Assembly: GCF_020177375.1 (NCBI RefSeq)
Contig: NZ_JAIWHV010000008.1
Span: 1 to 64,000, forward strand
Reading direction: 5' to 3'
DNA: 64,000 bases
DNA from: Saliphagus infecundisoli
GTDB lineage: Archaea > Halobacteriota > Halobacteria > Halobacteriales > Natrialbaceae
In this document: positions 55,364 through 64,000 of the stretch, piece after piece
How the letters are laid out: each line of letters begins with the position of its first letter
Numbering within the stretch: the stretch's first letter is position 1
Made by a program: the position numbers and the translations under genes
Notes under the pieces: generated by a model
Seen by the model: only the letters and a program-made list of their open reading frames with translations
Databases searched by the model: none
What the model was told of the DNA's origin: nothing

Positions 55364-55375
55364 TCCGTCGCGCCC
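55364..55375 (+). repeat. Degenerate third copy of the tRNA-Arg 3' end
   Basis: TCCGTCGCGCCC repeats the core of the tRNA 3' end and is preceded by GGTTCATGGT, similar to the T-arm GGGTTCAAAT. It may be the far attachment site of a lost integrated element. About 560 bases separate it from the tRNA. Confidence 0.45.
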
Positions 55376-55745
55376 TTTGACATCCTCCACACGAGTGAAG
55401 TCGTGGGATTCCTCGCGCTCGGGGCCGGTCACGCTGACCACCCCGACGGAGGCAACTTCCCAACCCCAGTGGTTGGTCCCGGTTTGTAGGCAGTGCGTCG
55501 AGGCGATGAACGCATGGCAACGTCAGTCCGAACGCGTTCGGACTGCCTCGCTAACACCCTACGGGCGGTGCCATCAGCCACACTCAATCGGGCAGGGTTG
55601 CTTTTTGTTGATGGGGACCCCAATCCAACCCCAGTTTTCCCAGTCGAGTTAGACACATAAACGGCTCCAGAGTGGCTAAGTCTTGCGTTTTCGAGTCTCT
55701 GCCTACCGCTTAGACCCACGACTGAAGTCGTGGGCTTCCGCTTAA
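55376..55745 (-). mobile_element. Deletion derivative of an IS200/IS605 (IS1341-type) element with both ends (PATE-like), element C
   Basis: The left-end palindrome CCCACGACT-GA-AGTCGTGGG (55715-55734) is a perfect nine-base stem. The right end at about 55386-55408 is a mutated version (CACACGAGTGAAGTCGTGGG) followed outward by GACATCC (GGAGGATGTCAA on the element strand). A perfect 20-base palindrome (55525-55544) lies inside. About 370 bases, no intact TnpB. The left end begins within about seven bases of the TGA of the methyltransferase at 55752. Confidence 0.65.
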
Positions 55746-55751
55746 TTCGTG

Positions 55752-56372
55752 TCATTGCCGCCGGACGCCGACGACGTACGCCGGGTTCGAACTCCAGCGC
55801 CGTTCGAACACCGTCCGGTTCGCGAAGACGACCTCCCAGTCGCCGCGAAAGCGCCGCCGGATCTCCGCGGGCGTGATTCCGTACACCTCGTTCTCGTCCC
55901 GCCGGGCGTCCCCGAGGACGCAGTAGAGCCCGCCGGGTCGGACGACCTCGCCCAGCACGGCAACGAACCGGTCGCGTTCGCGGTCGCCCAGCACGTGAAA
56001 CATCGCCGAATCGACGACCGTCCGAAAGGAGAGATTCGCGGCCCGGAGTTCCCCGATCCGGAGGGCGTCCCACTGGAGGAACTGCGCTGAGACCCGCCGC
56101 CAGCGGGCCTTCTCCCTGGCCTGGCCGATCGCGAGCGCCGAGAGATCGATCCCGAGGACGTCGTGGCCGTGACGGGCGAGAAACAGGGAGAGTTCGCCGG
56201 TTCCACAGCCGACGTCCAAAACCGGACTCCGGACGAGACCGGCCTCGAGAAGCGAAACGAACGCGCGCTGGGGGCGGCCGATGTCCCAGTTCGGGACGCC
56301 CGCGTAGGCGGCGTCGTAGACGTGGGCGACCGGGCGGCTCGTCCGCGGTGGCCGCGATTCCGGAGCGCTCAT
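55752..56372 (-). CDS. SAM-dependent methyltransferase
   Basis: The 206-residue protein has VLDVGCGTGELSLFLARHGHDVLGIDLSALAIGQAREKA (motif I and II), FRTVVDSAMFHVLGDRERDRFVAVLGEVVRPGGLYCVLGD. It is a class I methyltransferase of the tellurite-resistance TehB/small-molecule type. The start MSAPESRPP is preferred to one 38 codons upstream. Its stop is just before element C, which it survives intact. Confidence 0.86.
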   Translation of the reverse strand: MSAPESRPPRTSRPVAHVYDAAYAGVPNWDIGRPQRAFVSLLEAGLVRSPVLDVGCGTGELSLFLARHGHDVLGIDLSALAIGQAREKARWRRVSAQFLQWDALRIGELRAANLSFRTVVDSAMFHVLGDRERDRFVAVLGEVVRPGGLYCVLGDARRDENEVYGITPAEIRRRFRGDWEVVFANRTVFERRWSSNPAYVVGVRRQ

Positions 56373-56519
56373 CGCGTCCCTCGAGCTGGATCGTTCATGG
56401 GCGGGTTTCACGGACCGGTCACGTATGCCTTCCTCCCGTCGTCCGATCGCGGCCACGAGCGGTTCGGACGCCGTCGAGTTCGCCAAATGTTTTTATCGGA
56501 CTCGTTCGAGCGAGAGGAT

Positions 56520-57433
56520 ATGGACGCGACCGACGTACGGACGCGGGTCGTCGGGGAGTTCCTCGCGCTCGCGTTCGGGATCTCGTGGACCGGCGGGCTC
56601 GTGCTCTTTCTGGCCGGGATCGGGTTCGATACGGTCGTCGGAACCGCCCTCCTCGTCGTGACGTTCATGTGGGGGCCTGCCGTCGCCGCGATCGTCGTCG
56701 CCCGCCGACGTGGCGAGTCGATCCGGGCGCGCTGTGGGATCGCACGCGGGCGTCCCCGGTGGATCGTCCTTGCATGGCTCCTTCCGGTCGGGCTACTGGG
56801 GGCCACGATCGGCGTCGGGGCCGCGATCCCGGGCGTCTCGCTGACGACCGACTACGCGACCTATTTCCTCGAGGCCGGGCTCTCGGAGGCCGACGCCGCG
56901 GCGACGGTCGAGCAACTCGAGGCGCTGCCGGTCCCCGCGGCGGCGGTCTTCGTCGGCCAGGCGCTGGTCGCGGGGGCGACGATCAACGCCCTCGCGGCCG
57001 CGGGCGAGGAACTCGGCTGGCGGGGACTCCTCCTCTCGGAGCTCTCCGAACTGGGGTTCTGGCCGGTCTCCCTTCTCACGGGTGTGGTCTGGGGGTCTGG
57101 CACGCGCCGGTCATCGTCCAGGGCTACAACTTCCCCGAGTTCCCCGTCGTGGGGGTCGCGGTGATGACCGTCGCGACCGTCGCCATGGCGCCGGTCTACA
57201 CCTACGTCACCGTCCGCGCGGAGACCGCCCTCGCGCCGACGATCCTCCACGGGACCTACAACGCCGTCGGCGGGCTCGCCGTTCTCTACCTCGCGGGCGC
57301 CCCGAACCTGGTGATCGCACCCGTCGGAGTCGCCGGGATCGGGGCCGCCGTCCTCGCGGTCGGGGCCTGCCTCGTCCACGACCGCCTCGCCGACGAACGG
57401 ATCACCGACGGCGGACCCCTGTCGCCGTGGTGA
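56520..57433 (+). pseudogene. CPBP-family intramembrane metalloprotease, frameshifted
   Basis: The protein reads from ATG 56520 with about eight membrane segments and the CPBP motif LAAAGEELGWRGLLLSELSELGFW. At TGG GGG (57090-57095) the frame changes. Continuing in the next frame gives WHAPVIVQGYNFPEFPVVGVAVMTV and HGTYNAVGGLAVLYL, which are the remaining family motifs. A missing base at about 57095 would restore WGLWHAPVI. A TGTTTTTATC at 56488-56497 is the promoter element. This could be a real mutation or a sequencing error. Confidence 0.85.
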
Positions 57434-58519
57434 CTACTCGAAGACTTCGTCGAACGCCGCCGCGCCCATCGGGTCTTCCTCGCAGGCCTCGAGGTTCTCC
57501 CGGACGTGCTCGATCGACTGCATCCCGACCAGCGAGGCGGTCACCCCCGGCGCCGACCGGGCGAAGTTGATCGCGCGCCCGGCGGGCGTCTCGCCGCCGA
57601 GTCGGGCGGCGACGGCCTCGGGAAGCCGGTCGGCGAGGGTACCCTGGGCGATGCTCGCGCTCGTAAACACCGCGAGGCCCGCGTCGGCGGCGAACTCGAG
57701 CGCGCTCTTCTCTCCGTCGGGAGTCTCGTGGGCCTCGACGGTGAACGCGTCGGCCATCGAGACGTTGAACGGAAGCTGGATCGCCCGGAAGTGGGTTCCG
57801 CCGGTTCTCGCCCGGTCGGCGGCCGCACGCGCGCGGTCTACGACCTCCGGCAGGGAGAGATACGCGTCGTGGTCCTGGGGAACCCGAAACGCCTCCCAGG
57901 TCGCGACGCCGTAGCCTCCCAGGTCGCCGTCGGAAGCGCGTTCCTCCAGCCGGACGAACGCCTCCTCGAGCCGGTCGTAGACCTCCTCGCGGGAGCGCTC
58001 GCGAAGCTGGGTCTCGGGGTTGTGAACGTAGTAGAGATCGGGATCGGTCTCCAAATTCGCACGCGAACGGTCGAGCTGGTCGTCGAGGAAGTCGGGAGCG
58101 ATACAGTGACTGCCCATCACCAGGTCGTCACGATCGACCAACCCGGGCTCGACGTACTCTTCGCGGACGAATCGACCGGGATCGTCGGGACGTTCGCCCT
58201 CGAACGGAAGGAAGCCACCCTTGGTCGCGACCAGCACCGCCTCGCGGCCGACGTCGCTCTCCGCTACCGCGTGGCCGACGACCCGCTCGCTTCGCTGACA
58301 GCGGTAGTTGATCGCCGTGTCGACGACGTTGCACCCGGACTCGAGGGCCAGCCCGATCGCCTCGCGGTAGGCCTCGTCCACGTCGTCGGTCGGTTCCCCG
58401 AGGTAGGTGCCCAGACCGAGACTCGAGACGAGGCCGTCGCCGTAGCGCCGGAAGTGGGTCCGTCCGAAGCGCTCGTGGCGGGCGTCGCGGTAGTCCCAGG
58501 TTGCCGAGCCGGTGAGCAT
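57434..58519 (-). CDS. Aldo/keto reductase
   Basis: The 361-residue protein has an AKR-like (beta/alpha)8 pattern: VSSLGLGTYLGEPTDDVDEAYREAIGLALESGCNVVDTAINYRCQRSERVVGHAV (catalytic D and Y), LVATKGGFLPF (K), and GVTASLVGMQSIEHVRENLEACEEDPM at the C-terminal NADPH-site region. It lacks the usual HNPW-type catalytic His clarity (YYVHNPETQLRERS). Its stop is directly adjacent to the CPBP stop. Confidence 0.83.
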   Translation of the reverse strand: MLTGSATWDYRDARHERFGRTHFRRYGDGLVSSLGLGTYLGEPTDDVDEAYREAIGLALESGCNVVDTAINYRCQRSERVVGHAVAESDVGREAVLVATKGGFLPFEGERPDDPGRFVREEYVEPGLVDRDDLVMGSHCIAPDFLDDQLDRSRANLETDPDLYYVHNPETQLRERSREEVYDRLEEAFVRLEERASDGDLGGYGVATWEAFRVPQDHDAYLSLPEVVDRARAAADRARTGGTHFRAIQLPFNVSMADAFTVEAHETPDGEKSALEFAADAGLAVFTSASIAQGTLADRLPEAVAARLGGETPAGRAINFARSAPGVTASLVGMQSIEHVRENLEACEEDPMGAAAFDEVFE

Positions 58520-58567
58520 GGCGGCGGTACGGGGTCCGGACTGAAACGTGGTCGGTTGGCCCGCCCC

Positions 58568-59857
58568 TTACTCTCGCTCCTCGAGATCGACGCCGAGATC
58601 CGCCCACGTCCCGAAGAATCCGGGGAAGGAGACGTCGACGTGCTCGCTTCCGGCGATCGTCGTCTCGCCGTCGGCGGCGAGGGCGGCGACTGCGAGAGCC
58701 ATCACGATCCGGTGGTCGCCGCGACCGTCCACGGCCGCGCCCTCGAGAGTCGATCGGTCACCGTGGACGGTCAGCGCGTCGGGTTCCTCGGTCGTCTCGA
58801 CGCCCATCTTTCCTAACTCCGCCGCCATCGCGGACACCCGATCGGTTTCCTTGTAGCGGACGTGTTCGGCGTCCGTGATCCGGGTCTCGCCGTCGGCCAC
58901 CGCGCCCAGGGCGGCGATCGTCGGCAGGAGGTCGGGGGTGTCGGCGACCGAGACCTCGATCCCCGAGAGATCTGCCGCCGAGACCGAGAGGGTTCCCTCG
59001 GCACGATTCCACTCGACGGGCGCGCCCATCCCGGAGACGATATCGACGATGGCACGGTCGCCCTGGGCGCTCTCGTGGGCGCCCTCGATCTCGACCGTCT
59101 CGGCGGCAGCGACGGCGCCGGCCGCGAGGAGGTAGGAGATCGAGGAGAAGTCGCCCGGCACCGAATACTCTCCCTCGGGGGGGTCGTAGCGCTGGCCGCC
59201 CGCGACCGCGAACCCTCCTCCGGTTTCGGTCGTCTCGACCCCGAACGCCGCGAGGAGTTCGCGGGTGATCTCGACGTACGGTGCGGATTTGAGCTCGGTC
59301 TCCAGGTCGATCTCGATCCCCCGCTCGGTTACCGCGCCGGCCATCAACAGGGCGGTGATGTACTGCGAGGAGACGTCGCCGGGGATCGAGACTCCCCCTC
59401 CAGCGATGGGGCCGGTGACGACCAGGGGCGCCCGACCGTTTCCGCGGGTGCTCGCCGCCTCGCCCCCCAGCTCCTCGATGGCATCGAGCAGGGGTCCCTG
59501 CGGGCGCGAGCGAAGCGACCCGTCGCCGGTGAGGACGGTCGTCCCGTCGGCAAGCGCGGCGGTCGCGGTGACGAGGCGCATCGTCGTCCCGCTGTTCGCA
59601 CAGTCGATGACGTCGTCGGGGACCGCGGGTTCGCCCGAAAAACCCTCGACCTCGAACCCCTCCTCGCGCTCGGCGACGCTCCCGCCGTAGGCCTCGACGG
59701 CGCGGGCGGTCGCGCGGGTGTCGGCGCTCCGGAGCGGGTCCCGGACGAAGGCGCCCTCGCCGTAGCCCGCCGCGAGGATCGCCCGATGGGTGTAGCTCTT
59801 CGATGGGGGCGCCCGGACCCGCCCGCCGACCGACGACGGCGCGATAGTGACGTACAT
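58568..59857 (-). CDS. aroA: 3-phosphoshikimate 1-carboxyvinyltransferase (EPSP synthase)
   Basis: The 429-residue enzyme of the shikimate pathway shows [86 protein letters not shown] and a C-terminal [15 protein letters not shown]. These correspond to the two domains with S3P/PEP residues. The start [21 protein letters not shown] is well supported. aroE is at 15267. It is divergent from the M24 peptidase. Confidence 0.96.
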   Translation of the reverse strand: MYVTIAPSSVGGRVRAPPSKSYTHRAILAAGYGEGAFVRDPLRSADTRATARAVEAYGGSVAEREEGFEVEGFSGEPAVPDDVIDCANSGTTMRLVTATAALADGTTVLTGDGSLRSRPQGPLLDAIEELGGEAASTRGNGRAPLVVTGPIAGGGVSIPGDVSSQYITALLMAGAVTERGIEIDLETELKSAPYVEITRELLAAFGVETTETGGGFAVAGGQRYDPPEGEYSVPGDFSSISYLLAAGAVAAAETVEIEGAHESAQGDRAIVDIVSGMGAPVEWNRAEGTLSVSAADLSGIEVSVADTPDLLPTIAALGAVADGETRITDAEHVRYKETDRVSAMAAELGKMGVETTEEPDALTVHGDRSTLEGAAVDGRGDHRIVMALAVAALAADGETTIAGSEHVDVSFPGFFGTWADLGVDLEERE

Positions 59858-59943
59858 ACCCGCTCTCTCGAACGGCCCGCCTATACCGGTGTCGGTGGCC
59901 GCGATTCGCGCCATTATATGGTTCCCCCGCCCCAGTGGCCGGC

Positions 59944-61131
59944 ATGGAGATCGACCTCTCGCCGGTCCGGGAACTGCTCTCCGACCGGGACGCCGACGGC
60001 TATCTCGTCAGCGAGGATGGCGACGACGCCGACCAGCACTACCTCTCGGGCTTTAGCGCGCCGGACCCCTACCGGACGCTCGTGACCGGCGAAGGGACCC
60101 ACCTGCTCGTCTCGGGGCTCGAGTACGGCCGCGCCAGTCGGGAGTCACGCGCCGACACCGTCTCCCGACACGCCGACTACGACTACCGGACGCTGGTCGC
60201 AGAACACGGTCCAGAGGAGGGGACGGTGCGGTGTATCGCGCGCTTTCTCGGAGACCACGGCGCCGGGAGCGTCGTCGTCCCCCACGGCTTTCCCGCGGGC
60301 ACCGCCGATGGCCTCCGCGAGCAAGGCGTCTCGGTGACCGTCGACCGCGAGGGGGTCGTCGAGGAGATCCGGGCCGTCAAGAGCGACGAGGAGCAGGGGT
60401 ACGTCCACGACGCCCAGCGGGCCAACGAGGCCGCGATGGCGGTCGCCGAATCGCTGCTCGCCGGGGCCGACGTCGAGGACGGAGTGCTGTACCACGAGGG
60501 CGAACCGCTCACGAGCGAGCGGGTGACGACCGAGATCGAGATCGCCCTCCTCCGGCGGGGCTGTGCGCTGGACGAGACGATCGTCGCCTGCGGTGCCGAC
60601 GCCGCCGATCCCCACGACCGCGGGAGCGGGCCGCTGCTCGCCGGTGAGGCGATCGTGATCGATATCTTTCCCCGGGACAAACGGACCAAATACTTCGGCG
60701 ACATGACTCGGACGTTCGTCCGCGGCGAGGCCGACGACGAGATCGAACGGCGGTACGGAGTCGTCGAGGACGCCTACGAGGCTGCCCTCGAAAGCGTCGA
60801 GGCGGGCGTCACGGGCGCCGCGGTCCACGACGCGGCGTGTGACGTCATCGAGGCGGCGGGCTACGACACGCTCCGGAGCGATCCCGCCGCCGAGACCGGA
60901 TTCATCCACAGCACCGGCCACGGCGTCGGTCTCGAGATCCACGAGCGGCCGAGCCTCTCGCCGTCGGGGGGCGAACTCGAGGCAGGTCACGTGATCACGG
61001 TCGAGCCCGGACTGTACGATCCCGCCGTCGGCGGCGTCCGTCTCGAGGACCTCGTCGTCGTCACCGAGGGAGGGTACGAGAACCTCACGGAGTACCCGAT
61101 GGCGATCGCACCCGAATCGCGCGAGCGATAG
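59944..61131 (+). CDS. M24-family Xaa-Pro peptidase
   Basis: The 395-residue metallopeptidase has the creatinase-type N-terminal domain and the pita-bread domain with metal ligands D ([27 protein letters not shown]), H ([16 protein letters not shown]), E (ITVEPGLYD) and E ([20 protein letters not shown]). It removes N-terminal residues before proline. CATTATATGG (59911-59920) is 24-33 bases before the ATG, so the start is leaderless at 59944. It is divergent from aroA. Confidence 0.92.
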   Translation: MEIDLSPVRELLSDRDADGYLVSEDGDDADQHYLSGFSAPDPYRTLVTGEGTHLLVSGLEYGRASRESRADTVSRHADYDYRTLVAEHGPEEGTVRCIARFLGDHGAGSVVVPHGFPAGTADGLREQGVSVTVDREGVVEEIRAVKSDEEQGYVHDAQRANEAAMAVAESLLAGADVEDGVLYHEGEPLTSERVTTEIEIALLRRGCALDETIVACGADAADPHDRGSGPLLAGEAIVIDIFPRDKRTKYFGDMTRTFVRGEADDEIERRYGVVEDAYEAALESVEAGVTGAAVHDAACDVIEAAGYDTLRSDPAAETGFIHSTGHGVGLEIHERPSLSPSGGELEAGHVITVEPGLYDPAVGGVRLEDLVVVTEGGYENLTEYPMAIAPESRER

Positions 61132-61200
61132 GGGACGGGGCCGCATCGGACGGCCATCGGATCGTAATCCTTACTTGAGGGACGGACCCTCTTCGGTGTA

Positions 61201-62934
61201 GTGTCCGAGTACCTCCTTTCGTTCAAGCCCGCGATCGGTCTCTACGGGCAACACGATCCCGCGGCCGCGCTGTTCGAGGACGGCGAACTCGTCTACGGGA
61301 TCGAGGAGGAGCGACTCACCCGCGAGAAACACGCGCCCGACACCTTTCCGACCCGCGCGATCCGGACGTGTCTCGACTACCGCGACCTCGACCTCGCCGA
61401 CGTCGACCGGATCGTCCTCCCCTACGACCCGACGCTCCGCCGGAAGATCCTCACCCACTACCTCCGGGACGCCGCGACCATCCCCGGCTTGCTCCCGAAG
61501 CTGACCGGCCTCGAGAACGTGACCGTGACCCAGCTTCGCAGCCGGTTTCTCCCCACCCGGGAGATCGAGTCCAAACTCGCCGACATCGGCGGGCCGGTCC
61601 CCGAGATCGAAACCCGTTCCCACCACGAGTGCCACGCCGCAAGTGCCTTTCATCCCTCCGGCTTTTCGGAGGCCGCAGTCCTGACGATCGACGCGAAAGG
61701 CGAGTACGACTCGACGGTCGTCTGGCACGGAACCGACCGGGGCCTCAAACGGCTGCGAACGTACGACCACCCCAACAGCCTCGGGATCTTCTTCGCGATC
61801 GTCACCGAGTTCCTGGGCTACCGGATGTTCAACGGCGAGGGGAAGGTGATGGGACTGGCTCCCTACGGCGAGCGAAACCCCGAGATCGAGCGAACCCTCC
61901 GCGAGCTGGTCGAGTTCGGCGTCGACTACGACGTGACGCCGCTCACCAAGCGCTGGGGCACCGACTACGGCGTCTCCCGTCTCGAGGAGGCCTTCGGCCG
62001 CGAGCAGGTAGACCGGGGCAGCGAGCGGGAGTTCGACCGGTGGGAGAAGGACTTCGCCCACACCGCCCAGAAGCTCCTGGAGGAGACCGTCCTTGAGATC
62101 GCCGTCCAGGCGCTCGACGCCGTCGGCACCGATCGGCTCGCGCTCGCGGGCGGGGTCGCCCTGAACTGCAAGCTCAACAAACGGCTCCGGGAGTCGCCGG
62201 CGGTCTCGGAATTGTTCGTCCAGCCGGTCGCCCACGACGCCGGACTCCCGCTGGGCGCCGGCTGGCTCGAGTCCCGGCCCGCCGACGTCCCCGAGATGAC
62301 CGACGCCTACCTCGGGCCCGCCTACGACACCCGGGAGATCGATGCGCTGCTGGAGACGAACAAGATCGCCTACGATCGGCCGGAGGACCTCGAGGAATAC
62401 GTCGCCTCCCGGCTCGCCGACGGCGCGCTGGTGGGCTGGTTCCAGGGGCGTCTCGAGATGGGGCCCCGGGCCCTGGGTGCCAGGAGCATCCTCGCCGATC
62501 CCCGGACCGTCGAATCGAGGGATCGGGTCAACCGCTACGTCAAACACCGCGAGGAGTGGCGCCCCTTCGCGCCCTCGATGACCGAAGCGGCCGCCGAGGA
62601 GTACCTCGTCGACGGCGGCCCCGCGCCGTTCATGATCAACGGCTACGACGCGAACCCGGATCGCGGCGAGGACCTGGAGGCCGTACTCCATCCCGGCGAC
62701 GACACGACCCGGCCCCAGACCGTTCGCGAGGACCAACACCCCCGCTACCACCGGCTCATCTCGGCGTTCGGCGATCTGACGGGGGTGCCGGTCGTGCTCA
62801 ACACCTCCTTTAACGACCACGGCGAGCCGATCGTCAACACGCCCACCGAGGCGATCAAGGACTTCTACGGGATGGGCCTGGACGTGCTGGCCATCGAGGA
62901 CGTCGTCGTCGAGAAACACGCCCTCGAGGCCTGA
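61201..62934 (+). CDS. Carbamoyltransferase (NodU/CmcH/TobZ family)
   Basis: The 577-residue protein has the N-terminal ASKHA-like Kae1 fold: HHECHAASAFHPSGFSEAAVLTIDAKGEYDS (metal-binding H-x-x-x-H) and NGEGKVMGLAPYGERNPEIERTL. The C-terminal domain has LAGGVALNCKLNKRLRESP, FQGRLEMGPRALGARSILADPR and TSFNDHGEPIVNTPTEAIKDFY. It transfers carbamoyl groups to hydroxyls of small molecules. The start is GTG 61201, with TTACTTGAG about 30 bases upstream. No neighbouring biosynthetic cluster is seen. Confidence 0.9.
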   Translation: MSEYLLSFKPAIGLYGQHDPAAALFEDGELVYGIEEERLTREKHAPDTFPTRAIRTCLDYRDLDLADVDRIVLPYDPTLRRKILTHYLRDAATIPGLLPKLTGLENVTVTQLRSRFLPTREIESKLADIGGPVPEIETRSHHECHAASAFHPSGFSEAAVLTIDAKGEYDSTVVWHGTDRGLKRLRTYDHPNSLGIFFAIVTEFLGYRMFNGEGKVMGLAPYGERNPEIERTLRELVEFGVDYDVTPLTKRWGTDYGVSRLEEAFGREQVDRGSEREFDRWEKDFAHTAQKLLEETVLEIAVQALDAVGTDRLALAGGVALNCKLNKRLRESPAVSELFVQPVAHDAGLPLGAGWLESRPADVPEMTDAYLGPAYDTREIDALLETNKIAYDRPEDLEEYVASRLADGALVGWFQGRLEMGPRALGARSILADPRTVESRDRVNRYVKHREEWRPFAPSMTEAAAEEYLVDGGPAPFMINGYDANPDRGEDLEAVLHPGDDTTRPQTVREDQHPRYHRLISAFGDLTGVPVVLNTSFNDHGEPIVNTPTEAIKDFYGMGLDVLAIEDVVVEKHALEA

Positions 62935-63084
62935 TCCGCGGCCGGTCGGACCACCGGGGGACTGCCCGGACGGCCGCGGCGAACGTCCCGGAATCCCGAT
63001 GACCGCCGGCCGACCGGCAGGCGGGCGGGCGAAAAACCAAACGGGTTTTAAGCGGGCACGACCAACTCCGGCCAAGAACTACCC
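62935..63084. other. Promoter region of the ribosomal-protein operon
   Basis: About 150 GC-rich bases. The only signal I support is a TTTTAAGCG stretch at about 63045-63053, some 35 bases before the ATG at 63085, with the AT-rich core of a TATA box. Confidence 0.4.
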
Positions 63085-63366
63085 ATGCAGATGCCACGCC
63101 GGTTCAATACGTACTGTCCGCACTGTCACGAACACCACGAACACGAAGTAGAGAAGTCCCGCACCGGCCGCTCGAGCGGGATGAAGTGGGACACCCGCCG
63201 CTCGCGGCGGGCGTCGAGTTCGATCGGGAACAGCGGCCGGTTCTCGAAGGTCCCGGTCGGCGAGAAGCCGACCAAGCGCACGGACCTGAAGTACCGCTGC
63301 AACGAGTGTGGGAAGGCCCACCTCCGGAAGGGATGGCGCGCGGGCCGTCTCGAGTTCCAGGAGTAA
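63085..63366 (+). CDS. rpl44e: 50S ribosomal protein L44e
   Basis: The 93-residue Zn-ribbon protein has [35 protein letters not shown], then [32 protein letters not shown]. The Cys pairs at 11/14 and about 72/75 hold zinc. It is a large-subunit protein near the E site. The next gene starts two bases after the stop, as in many archaea, in the order rpl44e-rps27e-eIF2-alpha. Confidence 0.97.
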   Translation: MQMPRRFNTYCPHCHEHHEHEVEKSRTGRSSGMKWDTRRSRRASSSIGNSGRFSKVPVGEKPTKRTDLKYRCNECGKAHLRKGWRAGRLEFQE

Positions 63367-63368
63367 TC

Positions 63369-63581
63369 ATGGCTGGAAACTTCTATCTCGTCCGCTGTGG
63401 GGACTGCGAGAACGAACAGGTCGTCTTCGGAAAGGCCTCCTCGGACGTGGCGTGTGCGGTCTGTGGGACGACGCTCGCCCGTCCCACCGGCGGTAACGCC
63501 GAGATCGACCACGAGGTAATAGAGACCGTCGAGCGGCGCTCGGCGGGGAGCCCGACCGACGGGGAGACCGTCGAACAATGA
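63369..63581 (+). CDS. rps27e: 30S ribosomal protein S27e
   Basis: The 70-residue protein is a zinc-binding small-subunit protein: [39 protein letters not shown]. The four cysteines are present. A tail of about 12 residues ([13 protein letters not shown]) extends past the usual end. Its stop TGA overlaps the ATGA start of the next gene. Confidence 0.96.
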   Translation: MAGNFYLVRCGDCENEQVVFGKASSDVACAVCGTTLARPTGGNAEIDHEVIETVERRSAGSPTDGETVEQ

Positions 63582-64000
63582 AGTACAGTGGATGGCCCGA
63601 CGCCGGCGAACTCGTCGTCGGCAAGATCGACGAGATCGAGGACTTCGGTGTCTTCGTCGACTTAGAGGAGTACCGGGACAAACGCGGGCTGATCCACATC
63701 TCGGAGGTCGCAAACGGCTGGATCAAGAACGTCCGCGACCACGTCCGCGAGGGCCAGATCGCCGTCTGCAAGGTCCTGGACGTCGACGAGGAACACGAAC
63801 AGATCGACCTCTCCCTGAAGGACGTCAACGACCACCAGCGCTCCGATAAGATCCAGGAGTGGAAGAACGAACAGAAGGCCGACAACTGGATGGGGATCGC
63901 CTTCGGCGAGGACGTCCCCGACGAGCGCTACGTCGAGGTCGCGGACGAACTCCTCGCTGCTCACGGCTCGCTGTACGAGGGCTTTTCCGAGGCGGCGATC
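63578..64000 (+). CDS. Translation initiation factor 2, alpha subunit (3' end beyond the window)
   Basis: The first 141 residues of aIF2-alpha have an S1 domain ([87 protein letters not shown]). The start of the helical domain follows ([17 protein letters not shown]). It binds initiator tRNA with the gamma subunit. ATGA overlap with rps27e indicates one operon. Confidence 0.95.
   Translation, partial: MKYSGWPDAGELVVGKIDEIEDFGVFVDLEEYRDKRGLIHISEVANGWIKNVRDHVREGQIAVCKVLDVDEEHEQIDLSLKDVNDHQRSDKIQEWKNEQKADNWMGIAFGEDVPDERYVEVADELLAAHGSLYEGFSEAAI

Noticed and set aside
54814-55751. CRISPR array or rRNA behind tRNA-Arg
   Set aside because: Repeats here are two families of end hairpins and a duplicated tRNA tail. 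There is no regular repeat-spacer series and no rRNA-like core.

Overview
The window is chromosomal DNA of a haloarchaeon (class Halobacteria). Base composition is GC-rich with strong third-position G/C. Nearly every protein is acidic and rich in Asp and Glu. Many genes have a TATA-like or T-tract element about 26-30 bases before the first ATG, which suggests leaderless transcripts. Gene content is archaeal: S6e, L44e, S27e and eIF2-alpha, a single-polypeptide Topo IA, GatB, SMC/ScpA, HerA/NurA, F420-type enzymes and a geranylgeranyl-reductase-like flavoprotein.

Layout. 1-340: end of an unknown gene and the end palindrome of an IS200/IS605-like element. 342-6392: thiC, a phosphoribosyltransferase, a MATE exporter, a GGR-family flavoprotein and MTA phosphorylase. 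6389-11405: scpA, smc and a coiled-coil gene, read right to left as one unit. 11514-18262: gatB, an arsR-arsC-acr3 operon, aroE, a GH88/105 hydrolase, a Usp protein and a winged-helix protein. 18530-23306: topA, a second MATE and a membrane-anchored 2Fe-2S ferredoxin. 23410-29211: isochorismatase/YqcI pair, GH3 glycosidase, DJ-1/PfpI protein, 6-phosphogluconate dehydrogenase and a membrane-anchored protein. 29365-35182: a small IS-derived element, dUTPase/dCTP deaminase, aconitase, unknown genes, and a Tat-lipoprotein beta-propeller gene cut in two by a roughly 640-base non-coding element. 35207-39184: MTOX/MSOX-like flavoenzyme, beta-CASP RNase, an unknown helical protein and a TetR regulator. 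39341-45373: rps6e, small conserved proteins, methyltransferase, polytopic membrane protein, DHH phosphoesterase, a cluster of Usp proteins and a GNAT. 45490-54690: AAA ATPase, NAD kinase, amphi-Trp protein, HerA, NurA, AhpD-like and DUF1059-like pair, lyxose-isomerase-like cupin, LLM oxidoreductase and DUF5789-like protein. 54741-55751: tRNA-Arg(CCG) followed by about 0.9 kb of attachment-site scars and two IS-derived palindromic elements. 55752-62934: methyltransferase, frameshifted CPBP protease, aldo/keto reductase, aroA, M24 peptidase and carbamoyltransferase. 63085-64000: rpl44e-rps27e-eIF2-alpha operon, running off the edge.

Most of the window is ordinary chromosomal core. The accessory material is a set of small, protein-less, hairpin-bounded elements in at least two families. 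Four of them lie on the same strand. One destroys a gene, two sit directly behind TGA stop codons, and two lie in a pile-up behind tRNA-Arg. I see no CRISPR array, rRNA, complete transposase, phage gene or recognisable defence island. The best candidates for something undescribed are these elements with their sequence-specific insertion points, the tRNA-Arg scar, short upstream ORFs overlapping the starts of topA and an unknown gene, and T-tract promoters.
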